64,000 bases of DNA from Halicephalobus mephisto (Eukaryota; Nematoda; Chromadorea; Rhabditida; Panagrolaimidae), in contig SWDT01000132.1 of NCBI GenBank assembly GCA_009193035.1, forward strand, positions 62,001-126,000, given 5' to 3'. The notes under the pieces are model-generated. The model was not told where the DNA came from and did not search any database. It worked only from the letters and a program-made list of their open reading frames with translations. The position numbers and the translations under genes are program-made. This document shows positions 36,501 through 47,900 of this stretch, in pieces. Position 1 is the stretch's first letter; every line of letters begins with the position of its first letter.

Positions 36501-37085
36501 CTTTTATAATATTATTTGTAAACATACGATTGAGTCATCCCCTCTTCAAGCATGTACGGGACTCGACCGTTTTTCCAGAGTTTATCTGGATATGTGACCA
36601 AATTGAGCGAACTGTGGTACTGTAAAAGTAAGATGAGTGGAATTTTAAAAAATAAAATTTATCTTACTGGTCTCTTGAAGATTTCATCGAAGTTAATTTC
36701 GTCATCATTAAATGGTTGATCTTTTAATTTTTTTTCCAAAAATTTTGAAGGATCTTCGTCGACGGGAACGCCGATGATGTCTCCTTCGAACAGCTCCAAA
36801 TTTTGCATTGAATCAAGTTCATCTGGAGTCGGTTGTTTAACGGGAAAAGTTTCAGCAAGATCGAAATCCTGTGGAAGTAAAAAATGATCCGAAAATGCTT
36901 AAAAATTATTACTGTAATTTTGTAAATTTAATATTAAACAAACAGTCAAAATTGTTTTTTAAATCTTTAGCGTCCTGATGTGGAAGTGGCAGAACTGTCA
37001 AACCAGAACACTGTACAACGAGCAAAATAATTCCAATTGTCGTTGCGGGAACCACCGACGGGGCAAATATGTCAGTTACGAACAT
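33503..37085 (-). CDS. Secreted astacin metalloprotease with two C-terminal ShKT domains (NAS-type)
   Basis: Zinc endopeptidase of the nematode astacin (NAS) family. Exons after the first: 36868-36668, 36619-36528, 35957-35838, 35547-35369, 34995-34576, 33813-33691, 33645-33503, all in agreeing phase (425 residues plus stop). Exon 1 starts at ATG 37085 with a hydrophobic signal segment ([11 protein letters not shown]). Its donor is unclear: GTTTGT near 36933 needs a weak AAG acceptor, and other GT sites lie upstream. A propeptide is followed by the catalytic domain: zinc motif [19 protein letters not shown] in exon 5, and the Met-turn [11 protein letters not shown] in exon 6. A Thr/Ser-rich mucin-like stretch ([20 protein letters not shown]) links to two ShKT modules ([12 protein letters not shown] and [12 protein letters not shown]). 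This architecture fits NAS subgroup II (NAS-13/14/15-like). Confidence 0.92.
33816..34260. repeat. About 50-60-bp tandem repeat in astacin intron
   Basis: Seven or so units of AAAATTTGTTTTAAAATCGA followed by ATTTTTATAAAAATTAAAG, alternating TCGAA and TTGAA variants. Non-coding. Confidence 0.85.
35570..35815. repeat. About 40-50-bp repeat in astacin intron
   Basis: Units TTCGAAATTACTTTAAAAAA followed by TTAAAAATTA, five to six copies. Confidence 0.75.
35985..36520. repeat. Tandem copies of the dispersed 'GCGTCAGGACCATTT' repeat
   Basis: Four to five units of about 115 bp in an astacin intron: TATAGAATTTTATAAAATTA, GAAATTATA, then AAAAATTCGCGTCA(G/A)GACC and ATTTCGGAAAAAGTTTAT. Member of the window-wide dispersed repeat family, here in reverse orientation relative to 61620-61920. 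Confidence 0.8.
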
Positions 37086-37089
37086 TTTC

Positions 37090-37460
37090 ACACTAAAAAA
37101 ATTAAATATTAAAAAAAAATTAAAAATAATAAAAAAATTTAAATATTAAAAAAAATAAAAATAATAAAAAAATTTAAAAATTTAAAAAATAATAAAAAAA
37201 TTTAAAATAATTTAAAAATTTAAAAATTTAAAAAATAATAAAAAAATTTAAAATAATTTAAAAATTTAGGAACTTAAAATTCGAATAATTTAAAAATAAT
37301 AAAAAAAGTTAATTTTTAAAATTTTGAAAAAAATAAAATCAAAAAATTTCAAATTAAAAAAAAATGGAAATTCTGAAAAAATTAAAAATAGTAAAGTTGA
37401 AAATTTTCGAAAAAAATAACGCTTAAAGATTTAAAAAAACAAGAGTTAAAAATCATGAAA
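37090..37460. repeat. AAAAATTTAAAAATAAT simple repeat
   Basis: AT-only low-complexity DNA upstream of the astacin start codon. Confidence 0.6.
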
Positions 37461-37480
37461 ATCTACCACTTACCCTCAGG

Positions 37481-37712
37481 CAACGAGCGATTTTTGTTTT
37501 TAAAATTGAGGTTCTTGTGCGATCTCCGCTTGACCACCGGTTGAGATTCTTTTGTCGACGAACAAAAACCTTTTTTGGTGGATTTCAGCAAGGCTTGTCC
37601 GGCCACTGACGAAAAAATCTTGACTGAGAAAGTCACTGTTTCGGACCGCCTCAGGGGATTTGACAAAAGGATCGCTGAAAATTTTGATCTTCTTTGAAAC
37701 GATGTCGAACAT
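37481..37712 (-). other. Possible 5' exon upstream of the astacin gene
   Basis: A non-repetitive minus-strand block with an ATG at 37712 and a strong splice donor (GAGG/GTAAGTGG) at its end near 37480. The ATG frame (MFDIVSKKIKIFSDPFV..) stops before the donor, and another frame stays open through it. Joining to the acceptor TTTTTTAG at about 37092 would put a stop early, so the block fits a non-coding leader exon of the astacin gene, or an unrelated exon. Not recognised. Confidence 0.3.
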
Positions 37713-37779
37713 GGATTATCTCATGACATTTCATCATTTTAAAAAATGCAACATTTTCAAAAAAGTAAACAAAAAATAA

Positions 37780-38870
37780 ATGTTAAAAATGGATTACGGT
37801 AAAATTACGAACAGACTTGAAAAATGGGATAAAGTAAATAAGCCTGTACTTTAGGACTGTAAGGGCTCTTCGGAGATACCAAAACGAGCCCGATAATCAC
37901 AGTTTAACGCCCGAGGCAAAACAGCTTAAAAATCGTCTGCGCAATTGAGAAACTTTGAATTTTTAATTTTCAAAAATTAACTCAAGCTGGATCATTTGCA
38001 CTATTAAATCCTTCAAAACTGAAACTTTTACAAATCGGTCTTGAAACGAAATTTAAAACTTTAAAAAAATGATCTATTTTTAGTTTTAGGTGATTATTTC
38101 GTAATCAATTATATTATTAAAAAATTTTAAAACTGAAATTTCTACAAATCGGTCTTGAAACGAAATTTTAAAACTTCCAAAAAAATGGTCTATTTTTAGT
38201 TTTAGGTGATTATTTCGTAATCAATTATATTATTAAAAAATTTTAAAACTGAAACTTCTACAAACTGGTCCTGATGTGAAATTTCGAAACTTTTTAGAAA
38301 AAATATCGAACATAGTAATTTTAGTTTTTAAGATATTTGATTAATGATCTTTCGTGATTTTATCAATAATATGTTCTGCAAAAAGTTTAAATTTTTTATC
38401 GAAATTGTCTCAACTGGAAATCTTAGATGTTTTTAGAAGCAATTTACGTGACGGTTTTGATTCTTCGCGATGATTATTCCTTAATCCGACGATTTTTCAA
38501 TGACTTAAAAATAAAAATAAAAAATGATATTTTTAAAATTTGTCTGGACGCAAATTTTGAGTTTTTTGATCTCCGGAATTTCCTGATTTAGATGGATCTG
38601 AAGACTTTTTTAGGATTCTGAATCTTCAGATGCTCGTGGAGAATTCCGATATCGTTGAAAATAATTTTTTACGAAATAATTTCGACACGAATTTTGAGAA
38701 CTTTTAGGAACTGAAGTAGCCTACATAACAGCTTCGGTTTTGCGTGATAGTTGTAATCTTACACAATTTCGCAATCAACTTTTTTAAGATATTCTTTCTA
38801 GATGGATTCAAGAATTCCCAAATTAGAGTTACATAGAATAGAGAACTCTATAGCTGTTTTAGAACAGTGA
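37780..38870. repeat. Dispersed repeat copies upstream of the astacin gene
   Basis: 38000-38290 contains near-perfect tandem units of about 110 bp (TTTCGTAATCAATTATATTA, then AAATCGGTCTTGAAACGAAA). 38640-38870 holds a longer copy ending with a CTAGATGGATTCAAGAATTC tail block. No gene is visible. Confidence 0.7.
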
Positions 38871-38879
38871 GGATTGTAT

Positions 38880-39240
38880 ATAAGTGTATATATGAGTACA
38901 TATATGAATGTGCATAAGAATATACCTAGATATATAGATGTAAATGCACATATGAGCGCATATATGGATATAAATGCACATATGAGCGCATATGTGGATA
39001 TACACCTAGATATATGGATATAAATGCATATATGAACGCATGTATGGATATATATCTAGATATGTGAATATAAATGCATATATGAGTCCATGTATGGATA
39101 TATAGATATAGACGGATATATACACGGATATATAGATATGGATGTATATATGAGTATATATGGATGTGTATAAGAATATACACGAACATAGATATAGGTG
39201 CATATATGAATATAATATATGGATATGTATGTGGATGTTA
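38880..39240. repeat. ATATATGAGCGCATATATGG minisatellite
   Basis: About 30-bp units of GGATATAAATGCACATATGA plus GCGCATAT, tandem and degenerate. Open reading frames here are only Tyr/Ile-rich repeat translations. Confidence 0.85.
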
Positions 39241-39670
39241 AGAAGACCTTAGCCAAGTCCATCAGAGCCTCCGAAGATGGGTGCTTTGCTTGTAACAAAA
39301 TTGAAAAATGAATATGATTTTAAGCAAAGCATCCAGATTGTCCGCCCAAATGTATTCTAAAAACAAATTAATTTTTCTTTCGAAAATTGACCGTCCACGA
39401 AAACGTCAATTTAGACAACCGATTTTGACAGTTTGCTCGTCTTCAGATTTTTCTTCGTTATGAAATTGGAGCTTTATTAGCTTCGTCTATTTTAGGATTC
39501 GTGGAAAAAACGACTTTAGAAAAACTGTCTTGACCTCTTGGACACAATGAAACGATACTTGAAGATGTAACAATGAGGTCCGAGATCATTGTAATACGGA
39601 GGGAGTCTTCGCAACTAGAGCCTCGTGTCAACAAATCCATATTCACCGAAAAGGTTAACAGTTTAGTCAC
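39240..39670. other. Non-repetitive island with an unassigned minus-strand open frame
   Basis: A minus-strand frame from an internal ATG at about 39639 (MDLLTRGSSCEDSLRITMIS..) to 39458, without clear splice sites or family resemblance. It could be regulatory DNA upstream of the astacin gene or a lone exon. I assign no function. Confidence 0.25.
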
Positions 39671-39679
39671 TGTATTTAT

Positions 39680-40490
39680 TTTTTAAAACTATTTCAAAAA
39701 TACAAAATATAAGAATAATTTAATTTTTAAATATATTTCAAAAATATAAAATTTAAGAACAATTTAATTTTTAAATATATTTCAAAAATACAAAATTTAA
39801 GAACAATCTATTTTTTAAAACTATTTCAAAAATACAAAATTTAAGAGTAATTTAATTTTTAAATATATTTCAAAAATACAAAATATAAGAATAATTTAAT
39901 TTTTAAATATATTTTAAAATTACAAAATTTAATTTTTACAAGCAATTTAAAAAATGACAAAAATTAAAAACAATTTTGAAATAAAATTATAAAAAATAGA
40001 AATTAATTATATTTTTTAAATCTTATTTACCGAAAATTTCATAATTTAGTTACTATTTTTTGTTTTTTATTATTTTTAAAAACCACATTTAATATCGATG
40101 TGAAATTTAATTATTTTTTTTAAATTATAAATATTTAATTTTTTCAAAAAATTACAAAAGCAAAATTTGTGAAAAATTTAAATAATTTTTGTTTTTTAAA
40201 TTTTGTTTTAATAATTCAATAATTTTAGTTGTAAAAAACTGTCAATTTTTGGTTGAAAATCGATCGAAAATTTTTTGCAAAATTTTTAACTTTAAAGACA
40301 AACGTCAACAGATCAGTGTCGAAATTCACTCACATTTTATTTTCATTCAAAATTCTGCAAAAAAAATAATTTTTGAAAAAAAAAATAAAATTACATGGTT
40401 TTATTTTTTATTCAGGATCAACCAAAATTTTTTGGAAGCTTTTCATTTGGTTCCAAGTGAAAATTAAACAAATATAATTATAAACAATTT
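39680..40490. repeat. AT-rich tandem DNA
   Basis: 39690-39930 is a 60-bp-class repeat (TTTAATTTTTAAATATATTT, CAAAAATACAAAATTTAAGA). 40000-40490 is AT-rich single-copy-like DNA without a convincing exon. Confidence 0.6.
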
Positions 40491-40499
40491 TCTCTATTG

Positions 40500-40965
40500 A
40501 GATTATATAAAAAAATTTTGATTTTCTTCTGATCAAAGGTAGAAACTAAACACATACTGTAATGTTTAAGATCTCCACTTAGGATCATATAAGAAATTTC
40601 GATTTTTTTCTATTCTTGAGTGGAAATTGAACATATGCTGTAATGTTTAAGATCTCCACTTAGGATCATTTAAAAATTTTTTGATTTTTTTCTGATCTTG
40701 AATGGAAATTGAACACATACTGTGATATTTAAAATCTCCACTTAGGATCATTTAAAAATTTTTTGATTTTTTTCTATTCTTGAGTGGAAATTGAACACAT
40801 ACTGTGATATTTAAGATCTCCACTTAGGATCATATAAGAAAATTTTGATTTTTTTCTATTCTTGAGTGGAAATTGAACACATACTGTAATGTTTAAGATC
40901 TCCACTTAGGATCATATAAGGAAATTTTGATTTTTTTCTGATCTTGAATGGAAATTATGTATGTA
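40500..40965. repeat. 82-bp tandem repeat, five to six copies
   Basis: TCTCCACTTAGGATCAT recurs at 40572, 40653, 40735, 40817 and 40899 (81-82 bp spacing), each with GTGGAAATTGAACACATACT. It lies about 0.2-0.7 kb upstream of the glucosylceramidase start. High copy similarity suggests recent expansion. Confidence 0.9.
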
Positions 40966-41174
40966 AAATTTTGGATATTTGTTAATTAATATTCAGCCTT
41001 TAAAAATTTTTCCCATAATTTAAAAAACATATTCAATGGGATTATAGATCTCGATCGTTGTGAATAATCCTTGAGGGCAACTTAGTACTTAATTAATGAC
41101 TTCGTTGGAAAATAATTTATTGACAAAAGGGCAAAAATTAGAAATCAATTTGTTCATTTTTGTTTTCGGCGAAA

Positions 41175-43843
41175 ATGAAAGATTTTTTGTTTATTTTTTC
41201 AGTTTTTATTTTTATTTCAGGTATTTTTTAAAATTATATTATTTTTAAAAAAATAATTTTCATTGCAAAATTGTTTTAAATTTCAAATTTACATTTAATT
41301 TTGAAAATTTTTATAAAATTTTGAAAAATTTTGGAAATTATGAAAATCTGAAAAATTTTAAAATATTTTGTTGGATTTTGAAACTTTTTACAAAAATTTG
41401 AAAATTCTAGAAAATTTCACAGAATTCTAAAAAATTATGAAAATTTTTGAATTTTTTAAATTTTCTATTATATTCTGCAACTTTGGGAATTTCGAAGTTT
41501 TTATAGAATTTTGCAAACTTCTACAGAATCCTAGAGAATTCTGAAAAGTCCTATAAAATTTTCCAAAATTTCCGAAATTTATAAAATTCTGAAAATTCTA
41601 ATTTTGTTTTGGAAAATTGAATTTTAAATTTTAGTTGGAATTTGTCTGAAAACTTGTGTTCAGAGAATTACTCCTGGAAGCGATCCTAGAATCGAATGTG
41701 TCTGTAACTCCACTTACTGCGACGAGTTTCCTCCATTGGGGACTTTGGTTCCTGGACAAGCGGCGATTTACAAAAGTTCCATCAGCGGAAAAAGATTCGA
41801 AAAAACAAATGGAACTTTTAAGAATTCAAAAATCCAATCAAGTTTGTTTTTATTTTTTAAGATTATGTGTTTCTGATTTTATTTTTACAACATTAGAAAA
41901 AAACTAAATTTTGTACTTTTTGGTCTTGAGTGGAAAATTTTAGAAATTCGTGTCGGGACCATTTTGTAAAAAAAGTTTGTTTTTATTTTTTTTAAATAAT
42001 ATTAATATGGTTGGATCGTCGTATAATCAAATAAAAACTAAATTTTGTACTTTTTGGTCTCGACTGGAAAATTTTAGAAATTCGTGTCGGGACCATTTCG
42101 TAAAAAAAGTTTGTTTTTATTTTTTTTAATATATAATTATTCAGAAAACAAAATCATCAAAGTTGTTTTCGATGATTCTAAGAAGTACCAAACTATCATC
42201 GGATTCGGAGGAGCTTTCACCGATGCCGCTGGCTACAATATTCTGAAGCTGTCCCCCGGTGCCCAGGACAACCTTCTTCGGGCTTATTTCGGCGATGTCG
42301 GGATCGAGTATACTGTAGGCAGAGTCCCTGTTGCAAGTTGTGATTTCTCACTCGATGAATATTCTTACTGTAGTGCTGATGGGGACTTCAACATGACGAC
42401 CTTCAACTTGACCAAAGAGGATTTCATGTACAAAATACCGTATATTAAAAAATCTTCGAAATTGAGTAAAGGAAAATTACAACTTTTTTCAACTCCCTGG
42501 TCTGCTCCAGGATGGATGAAGACGAATGGCGACATGAAGGGCCACGGAACCCTGAAGGGGGCCCTCGGGGGACAGTACTACCAAGCTTTCGCCTTGTACT
42601 ATTACAAGTAAGGATTTTGATTCATTTTAATTTTTGAATAACAATACTAAATGTTGGACCGTCGTTGGGGAATCCGGATCCGCGTGTAGACACAAATATA
42701 TAAAATAACTTTATTGGAGCCTCAGGCACGAGATAAAACACAACTCTAGTCCAATTATTGCGCAATTTTCAAATTGGCGCCAATCCACAATCGTACATTT
42801 TTCATTGATCCTCAGGGTATTTCCCTTCGGGACCAAAGTTATACAAGTTTCCACTCAAATAGATCACGCACAATCCAACATTTATAAACAAATAGTTTTT
42901 GAATGAAAAGATAAATTTGATTAATTTTTGTAAACTTTTACTAATATAGGTTTTTACAATTTATATTCAAAATTATAAAATAATAATTTTTAGGTTTTTT
43001 GAAGCTTATCACAACGAAGGGATTGACTTCTGGGGAATGACGATTTTGAACGAACCTTTCAGCAACGGATATTGGCAGATCATGACCCTCACGGCGGATC
43101 AGGAAAGAATTTTATTAAAAAAGAACCTTGGTCCTTTGTTGAAAAAAAACGAAATAACTAAAAATATAAAAATCATGATTCATGACGATCAGCGATCCAC
43201 TATCAAAGATTACGTGGATGTTATTTTAAAAGATCCTGAATCTGCTAAATACGTCGACGGATTAGCTGTTCATTGGTATGATGACTCGAGTACTGATCCC
43301 GGAATTCTGTCTGAAGTTCATCAAAAATATCCGAAAAAATGGATTCTTCCAACTGAGGCTTGTACTGGATACACCAGTCCCAGTCAAGGGGGCATGCGGG
43401 GAGAATGGCATCGAGCTCTACAGTATGCCTATGACGTCATTAAGGACCTCCAGAATTGGGCCACAGGATGGACGGATTGGAACTTGGTCCTCGACGAAAA
43501 CGGAGGTCCGAATTGGGTCGGGAACTTCGTAGACGCGCCGATTACGGTCAGCAACACTTCCGACGAGTTCTACAAACAGCCCATGTACTATGCCCTGGGG
43601 CACTTTAGCAAGTTCCTCCAAACAGGGTCTCAGAGAGTAGATTTAGTTTCCAATTCCATTAATCCCGAAAATTTTGAATTCGTTGGATTTGTGACTCTCA
43701 GTAATCAAAAAGTAGCAATTTTCGCGAATAATCGGAAATACGATAGTTATACGGTAGTCTTGACAGATGCCAAAACTGGCCGAGCAGTCAACTTCGACAT
43801 GGAACCTCGCTCTTTTGCCACCGTCGTCTGGAACGCTTATTGA
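41175..43843 (+). CDS. gba: Lysosomal glucosylceramidase (GH30, GBA1 homologue)
   Basis: Acid beta-glucosidase that hydrolyses glucosylceramide to ceramide and glucose in the lysosome. Four exons, 41175-41220, 41635-41841, 42145-42607, 42994-43843, phases agreeing, 521 residues. Exon 1 encodes the signal peptide (MKDFLFIFSVFIFIS). Exon 2 carries the conserved N-terminal cysteines (CVCNSTYCDEFPPLG). The TIM barrel follows: GFGGAFTDAAGYNIL, RVPVASCDFS, STPWSAPGWMKTNG. The acid/base Glu is E259 (ILNEP) and the nucleophile E360 (LPTEACTG), 101 residues apart against about 105 in the human enzyme. WTDWNLVLDENGGPNWVGNF and YKQPMYYALGHFSKF complete the signature, so it looks catalytically competent. 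Nematodes have several GBA paralogues; which one this is cannot be decided here. Polyadenylation signal AATAAA at 44244-44249. Confidence 0.95.
41240..41610. repeat. TTCNNGAA-type array in glucosylceramidase intron 1
   Basis: Degenerate units of the GATTCTAGAAAATTTC class (TTGGATTTTGAAACTTTTTA, AGAATCCTAGAGAATTCTGA). Non-coding. Confidence 0.6.
41920..42120. repeat. Dispersed repeat, two tandem copies, in glucosylceramidase intron 2
   Basis: Two near-identical units: TTGTACTTTTTGGTCT, AATTCGTGTCGGGACCATTT, TAAAAAAAGTTTG. Same family as 57920-58110 and 61740-61920. Confidence 0.8.
42649..42883. mobile_element. Short inverted-terminus insertion in glucosylceramidase intron 3
   Basis: An 11-bp perfect inverted repeat TAAATGTTGGA ... 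TCCAACATTTA bounds about 235 bp of balanced-composition DNA (GGAATCCGGATCCGCG, TTGCGCAATTTTC, CCCTTCGGGACC) within an AT-rich intron. A TA duplication at both ends would fit a Tc1/mariner-type MITE. The inner TGTTGG..CCAACA also resembles an LTR, but no direct target duplication is visible. No coding capacity. Confidence 0.55.
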
Positions 43844-43920
43844 ATTAATTTTTAGGTCTCTATGCACCGATATGGCTGTGTGAGATGAAGAATCAGTTCC
43901 TCATATTCACACAACAACAA

Positions 43921-44215
43921 TATTAAGCACAATAACAACCATATATATATTAATTAGTCCATACTAAATCTGTCATACATACAGTATACTTACTATTTAG
44001 CACATAGACTACATCCTTCCGAAACTTAACTTGTTTATTAAATAGCTAGTTGATGTGCCGATGTAACAAGTATTAAGCACAATAACAACCATATTTATAT
44101 TAATTAGTCCATACTGAATCTGTCATATACAGTATACTTACTATTTAGCTTGCAGAATACTTTCCTTCAAAATTTAGCTAGTTTATCCAGTAGCTAGTTG
44201 ATTCACCGATGTAAT
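43921..44215. repeat. 150-bp tandem duplication 3' of the glucosylceramidase gene
   Basis: TATTAAGCACAATAACAACC recurs at 43921 and 44071 and the whole 150-bp unit is shared (ATTAGTCCATACT.AATCTG, ACAGTATACTTACTATTTAG, GCTAGTTGAT). It lies in the likely 3' UTR or just beyond, before the AATAAA at 44244. Confidence 0.85.
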
Positions 44216-44243
44216 ATTAATTAAATATTTCATTTCTATGGAA

Positions 44244-44249
44244 AATAAA
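44244..44249 (+). terminator. Polyadenylation signal of the glucosylceramidase gene
   Basis: A canonical AATAAA about 400 nt downstream of the stop codon, the first one I see after it. If used, the 3' UTR would include the 150-bp duplication. Confidence 0.45.
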
Positions 44250-44942
44250 TACTGTAATTCAGAGTAAAAGTGATATACATTTCGTAAGATTTTTGAATTT
44301 CCATATGAATTACAAGATTCAAAAAAGTGGAAAAAATTATAAACTAGTGATTATTTCTCAAATTTACTTTTTTTGTTTAACAAAATTCCAAAAAAATTAA
44401 AATCTTATTTCGAGGCAATTTCAAAAAATTTCAAATTTTTGTTTATTATAATAGTGAAATTTTTTGAAATTTCTGAATTCTTATAAAAAGTGAATAACAA
44501 TAAAAAATAAAAAAATTAATAAATCTGGCAAATCATTTATTTTTTTAAATTCTAAAAATTCTATTTTTTAATAATAACGTAATTTTTCAAAATTTTTGAA
44601 TTTCTATTTAAAAAATTTATAAAAATTAATAAATTTGGCAAATCATTGTTTTTATTTTTTTAAAATTCTATTTTTTAATAATAATGTAATTTTTCAAAAT
44701 TTTTGAATTTCTACGTAAAAAATTTATAAAAATAGAAAATCTGGCAAATCATTGTTTTTTTACATAATTATAAAATTTCTAAAAATCTTCATCGAAACGA
44801 TTTTCATTTTTATTTTTTATAATATGATATAAGTACACCGGCATCTCAAAGATTTTGCAAATAGAACAAAATAATGTGAATTAATTTTCAACAGAAAAAA
44901 ATAAAAAATAATCATGGATTTGTTTGATTTTTTGTGAATTTT

Positions 44943-47900
44943 TCAATTTCCTTCGATTCTGGTTTTCCTCAGGGCAGTTGCTTTCTGGAGTTCGGAATAC
45001 AGGTCTCCATTGGGTCCAGCAGTGACCAATCGGGTAGTTTCGCTTCTGGGGGGAGGTGGCGGGGGGGCTTTTTTGGGTCCTTGGGTTGGGGTAACGGGAC
45101 TTTGAAAATTTGATTTTTGAAGTTGAAGATTTGACATCTGGGGTTTCTGGGCCACCGTAGGGGGTACTCGTTGGACCGGAGAAACGAAAGAAGACCGATT
45201 TGAACACTGAAAATAAAAAATAATTTTTTTTAAAATTTAAATTTTTACAATTTGAGCTTGGACTTCTGGAGGCGGTGGTGGAAATCGTTCTTCGTCAGAA
45301 TCGTCGTCTTCGACGCTGTTTTGAGACATTGGAATTTTCACACTAGTTTGACTACTGGTGGTGCTGGTACTGTGTCGAAGCATGTAAGTCTGAGCGACGG
45401 CATTGTTGGCAAAAACGGCCCTCTGGATCCCCTGAGAAGACTCCAGATCGCACGGCATCCGTTTGATCGTGCCACAATCGTCCTGTTCGAAAGCGATTCC
45501 AGAAGTAGAACAATTATCACTAGTTGTGATTCTTGAAGCAAGAGATACTCTTGCCGGACTTTTGGGAACAATGTTGTTCATGGGAGCTGATCCAGGACGG
45601 ATATTCACCCCCACAGGGACCTCCGCGATCCTGGGCACGTCGACTCTGATGGGAGAGGCGATCGGGGCGGTCCGTTTAGAGGCCTTGATGTAGTTTTCGT
45701 GAAGAACATGACAGCTGTTCTGAAATCGATCAAATTAATTTTAATCAAATTATTTAAAAAATTAAAAACAAATTTCTTTCAAAAAATTCTTTTAAAAAAT
45801 TTAGAATTTTTTGTAAAATTCTAGAACCTTCCAGAAGATCTCGAAAAGTTTCTGAATCCTTCATTCGATTCTAGAAATTTCTCTATGATTCTGAAATTTC
45901 TACAGTATCTTAAAAAATTTTTAAATTTCAATAATATTAAAGATTTCAAGATTTTTGAAAACTAGAATCTTTCAAGTAGATTTTTGAATCTTCTATAGAA
46001 TTCTAGAATTCCTACAGTATCTTAAAAAACTTTTAAATTTCAAAGATTTTGGAATTTGATTAAATTTTAATCCAGTGGAATTTAAATCTTACTCTAGTCA
46101 ATCTCAGAGCTGTCAACCACTTGATGTAGCTTTTTTCGTCGTCAGTACAGACGTATTTGATGTATTTTGAAGTTTTGACTTGGATTTTCGGATGTTTTAT
46201 GGCAAATCCGAAGGCAGTAGGAGCTTTGTATTTTTTCTTCCAATCAGTACAAGTGTAGATTTGATTGTTGTAGATATTCATCAAACATTGAAGGTCTTTG
46301 GTTCCTCGATATTTGTTTTTCGGACAATAATACAATCCGGAAGATCTGAGAACAAAGTAGTATTTTCTCCATGATTTTTTTCCGTCTTGTTTTAAATACA
46401 AAAATCCATCTAGTTCTGGTACTTGACTAGAATCCACAAATTTTTTCAGAAGTCTATTTTTCAATTCCGAATTCCACTCAGACGAATCCGATGGCGGAAG
46501 ATCAAAGTCGGATTTTTCGTTCAAAAGATAATGCTGAGGGTGATGGATGAAGTCGTACTTGTCAAGTCGTCGAACAAAATGCAATTTGTTTTTCGAATCT
46601 GCCAACCAATCTTCGATGTTTTCAACAATGAATTCGTGATCTTCATAAATGCGTTCTAAAAAGAATATATTATTTAAGCAAAGTTCATTTGTTTTTGTTT
46701 CGATGGCGCCAAAACCCTAATTAGGGAGACCAGACGTCGCCAGCTGTGTCCGTTTATCAAACTAGATGGTCAGAATTGGAGGTCAAGTTTCAACTTTTCG
46801 CGGCAGGACAAAATTCAAGAAGTTTCTGTTTTTTTAAAATATTAATTTTATCGAACTAGATGGTCAGAATTCGAGGTCAAGTTTCAACTTTTCGCGGCAG
46901 GACAAAATTCAAAAAATTTCTGTTTTTTTTTAAATATAAATTTTATCGAACTAGATGGTTAAAGTTTGAAACCAAATTTTAACTTTTCGTTCCAGGACAA
47001 AATTCAAAAAATTTCTGTTTTTTTTTTAAATATTAATTTTATCGAACTAGATGGTCAGAATTGGAGGTCAAGTTTCAACTTTTCGCGGCAGGACAAAATT
47101 CAAGAGGTTTCTGTTTTCGAAAAAGTTGATCAATTTCACCAAATTAGATGGTCAGAATTGGAGGTCAAATTTCAACTTTTCGTTCTAGGACAAAATTCAA
47201 GAGATTTCTGTTTTTTAAAAATTTATATATACTTTATCGAACTTTGAAAAAATTCTACAAATTATGAATCTTAAAACGGAAATTATAGATCTCAATTTCG
47301 ATAAATAATTTTAATAAAGTTGAATTTTTTAAAAATAAAAAATTTTGCAAGTTGTTTGAAAACGAAAAAATGAAATTTAGATAATTAATTTTAATAAAGT
47401 TGAATTTTTTAAAAATAAAAAATTTTATAAATTGTTTGAAAACGAAAAAATGAAATTTCGATAATTAATTTTAAAAAAGTTGAGTTTTTTAAAAATAAAA
47501 AATTTTATCAATTGTCTGAAAACGAAAAAATGAAATTTCAATTTTACACTCTGACCATAAATTTCAGTAACGAAAACCAGACATGACCATCTGGACAAAA
47601 CTTGATCGTTATTTTTCTCAATCAAAAAATACTTACTGATATGCAAATCCGGATATTCTTCGACAATTGAGTGTTCGGGGGTCAATGTGATTTCCAATTT
47701 TTCAGCAAGTTTCTTCATTGTTTCAAGAACGGTCCATCTTTCGTCGATCAAAATTCCTTTAACATTGCCATCTTCGAGAAAAATTTTTATATAAATTTTT
47801 TTAATTTTTGCTTCTTTCATTTTTTCCAATGCTTCTTTGATTTTTTGGGCTTTTTCGTCGGCAGGAGTCAAAACTGGCAGTTCGGTGCTGTCCGAGGCCG

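Noticed and set aside
38926..39298. Tyr/Ile/His-rich overlapping frames
   Set aside because: Three overlapping frames in the same strand of a TA-rich minisatellite; repeat translation, not a gene.
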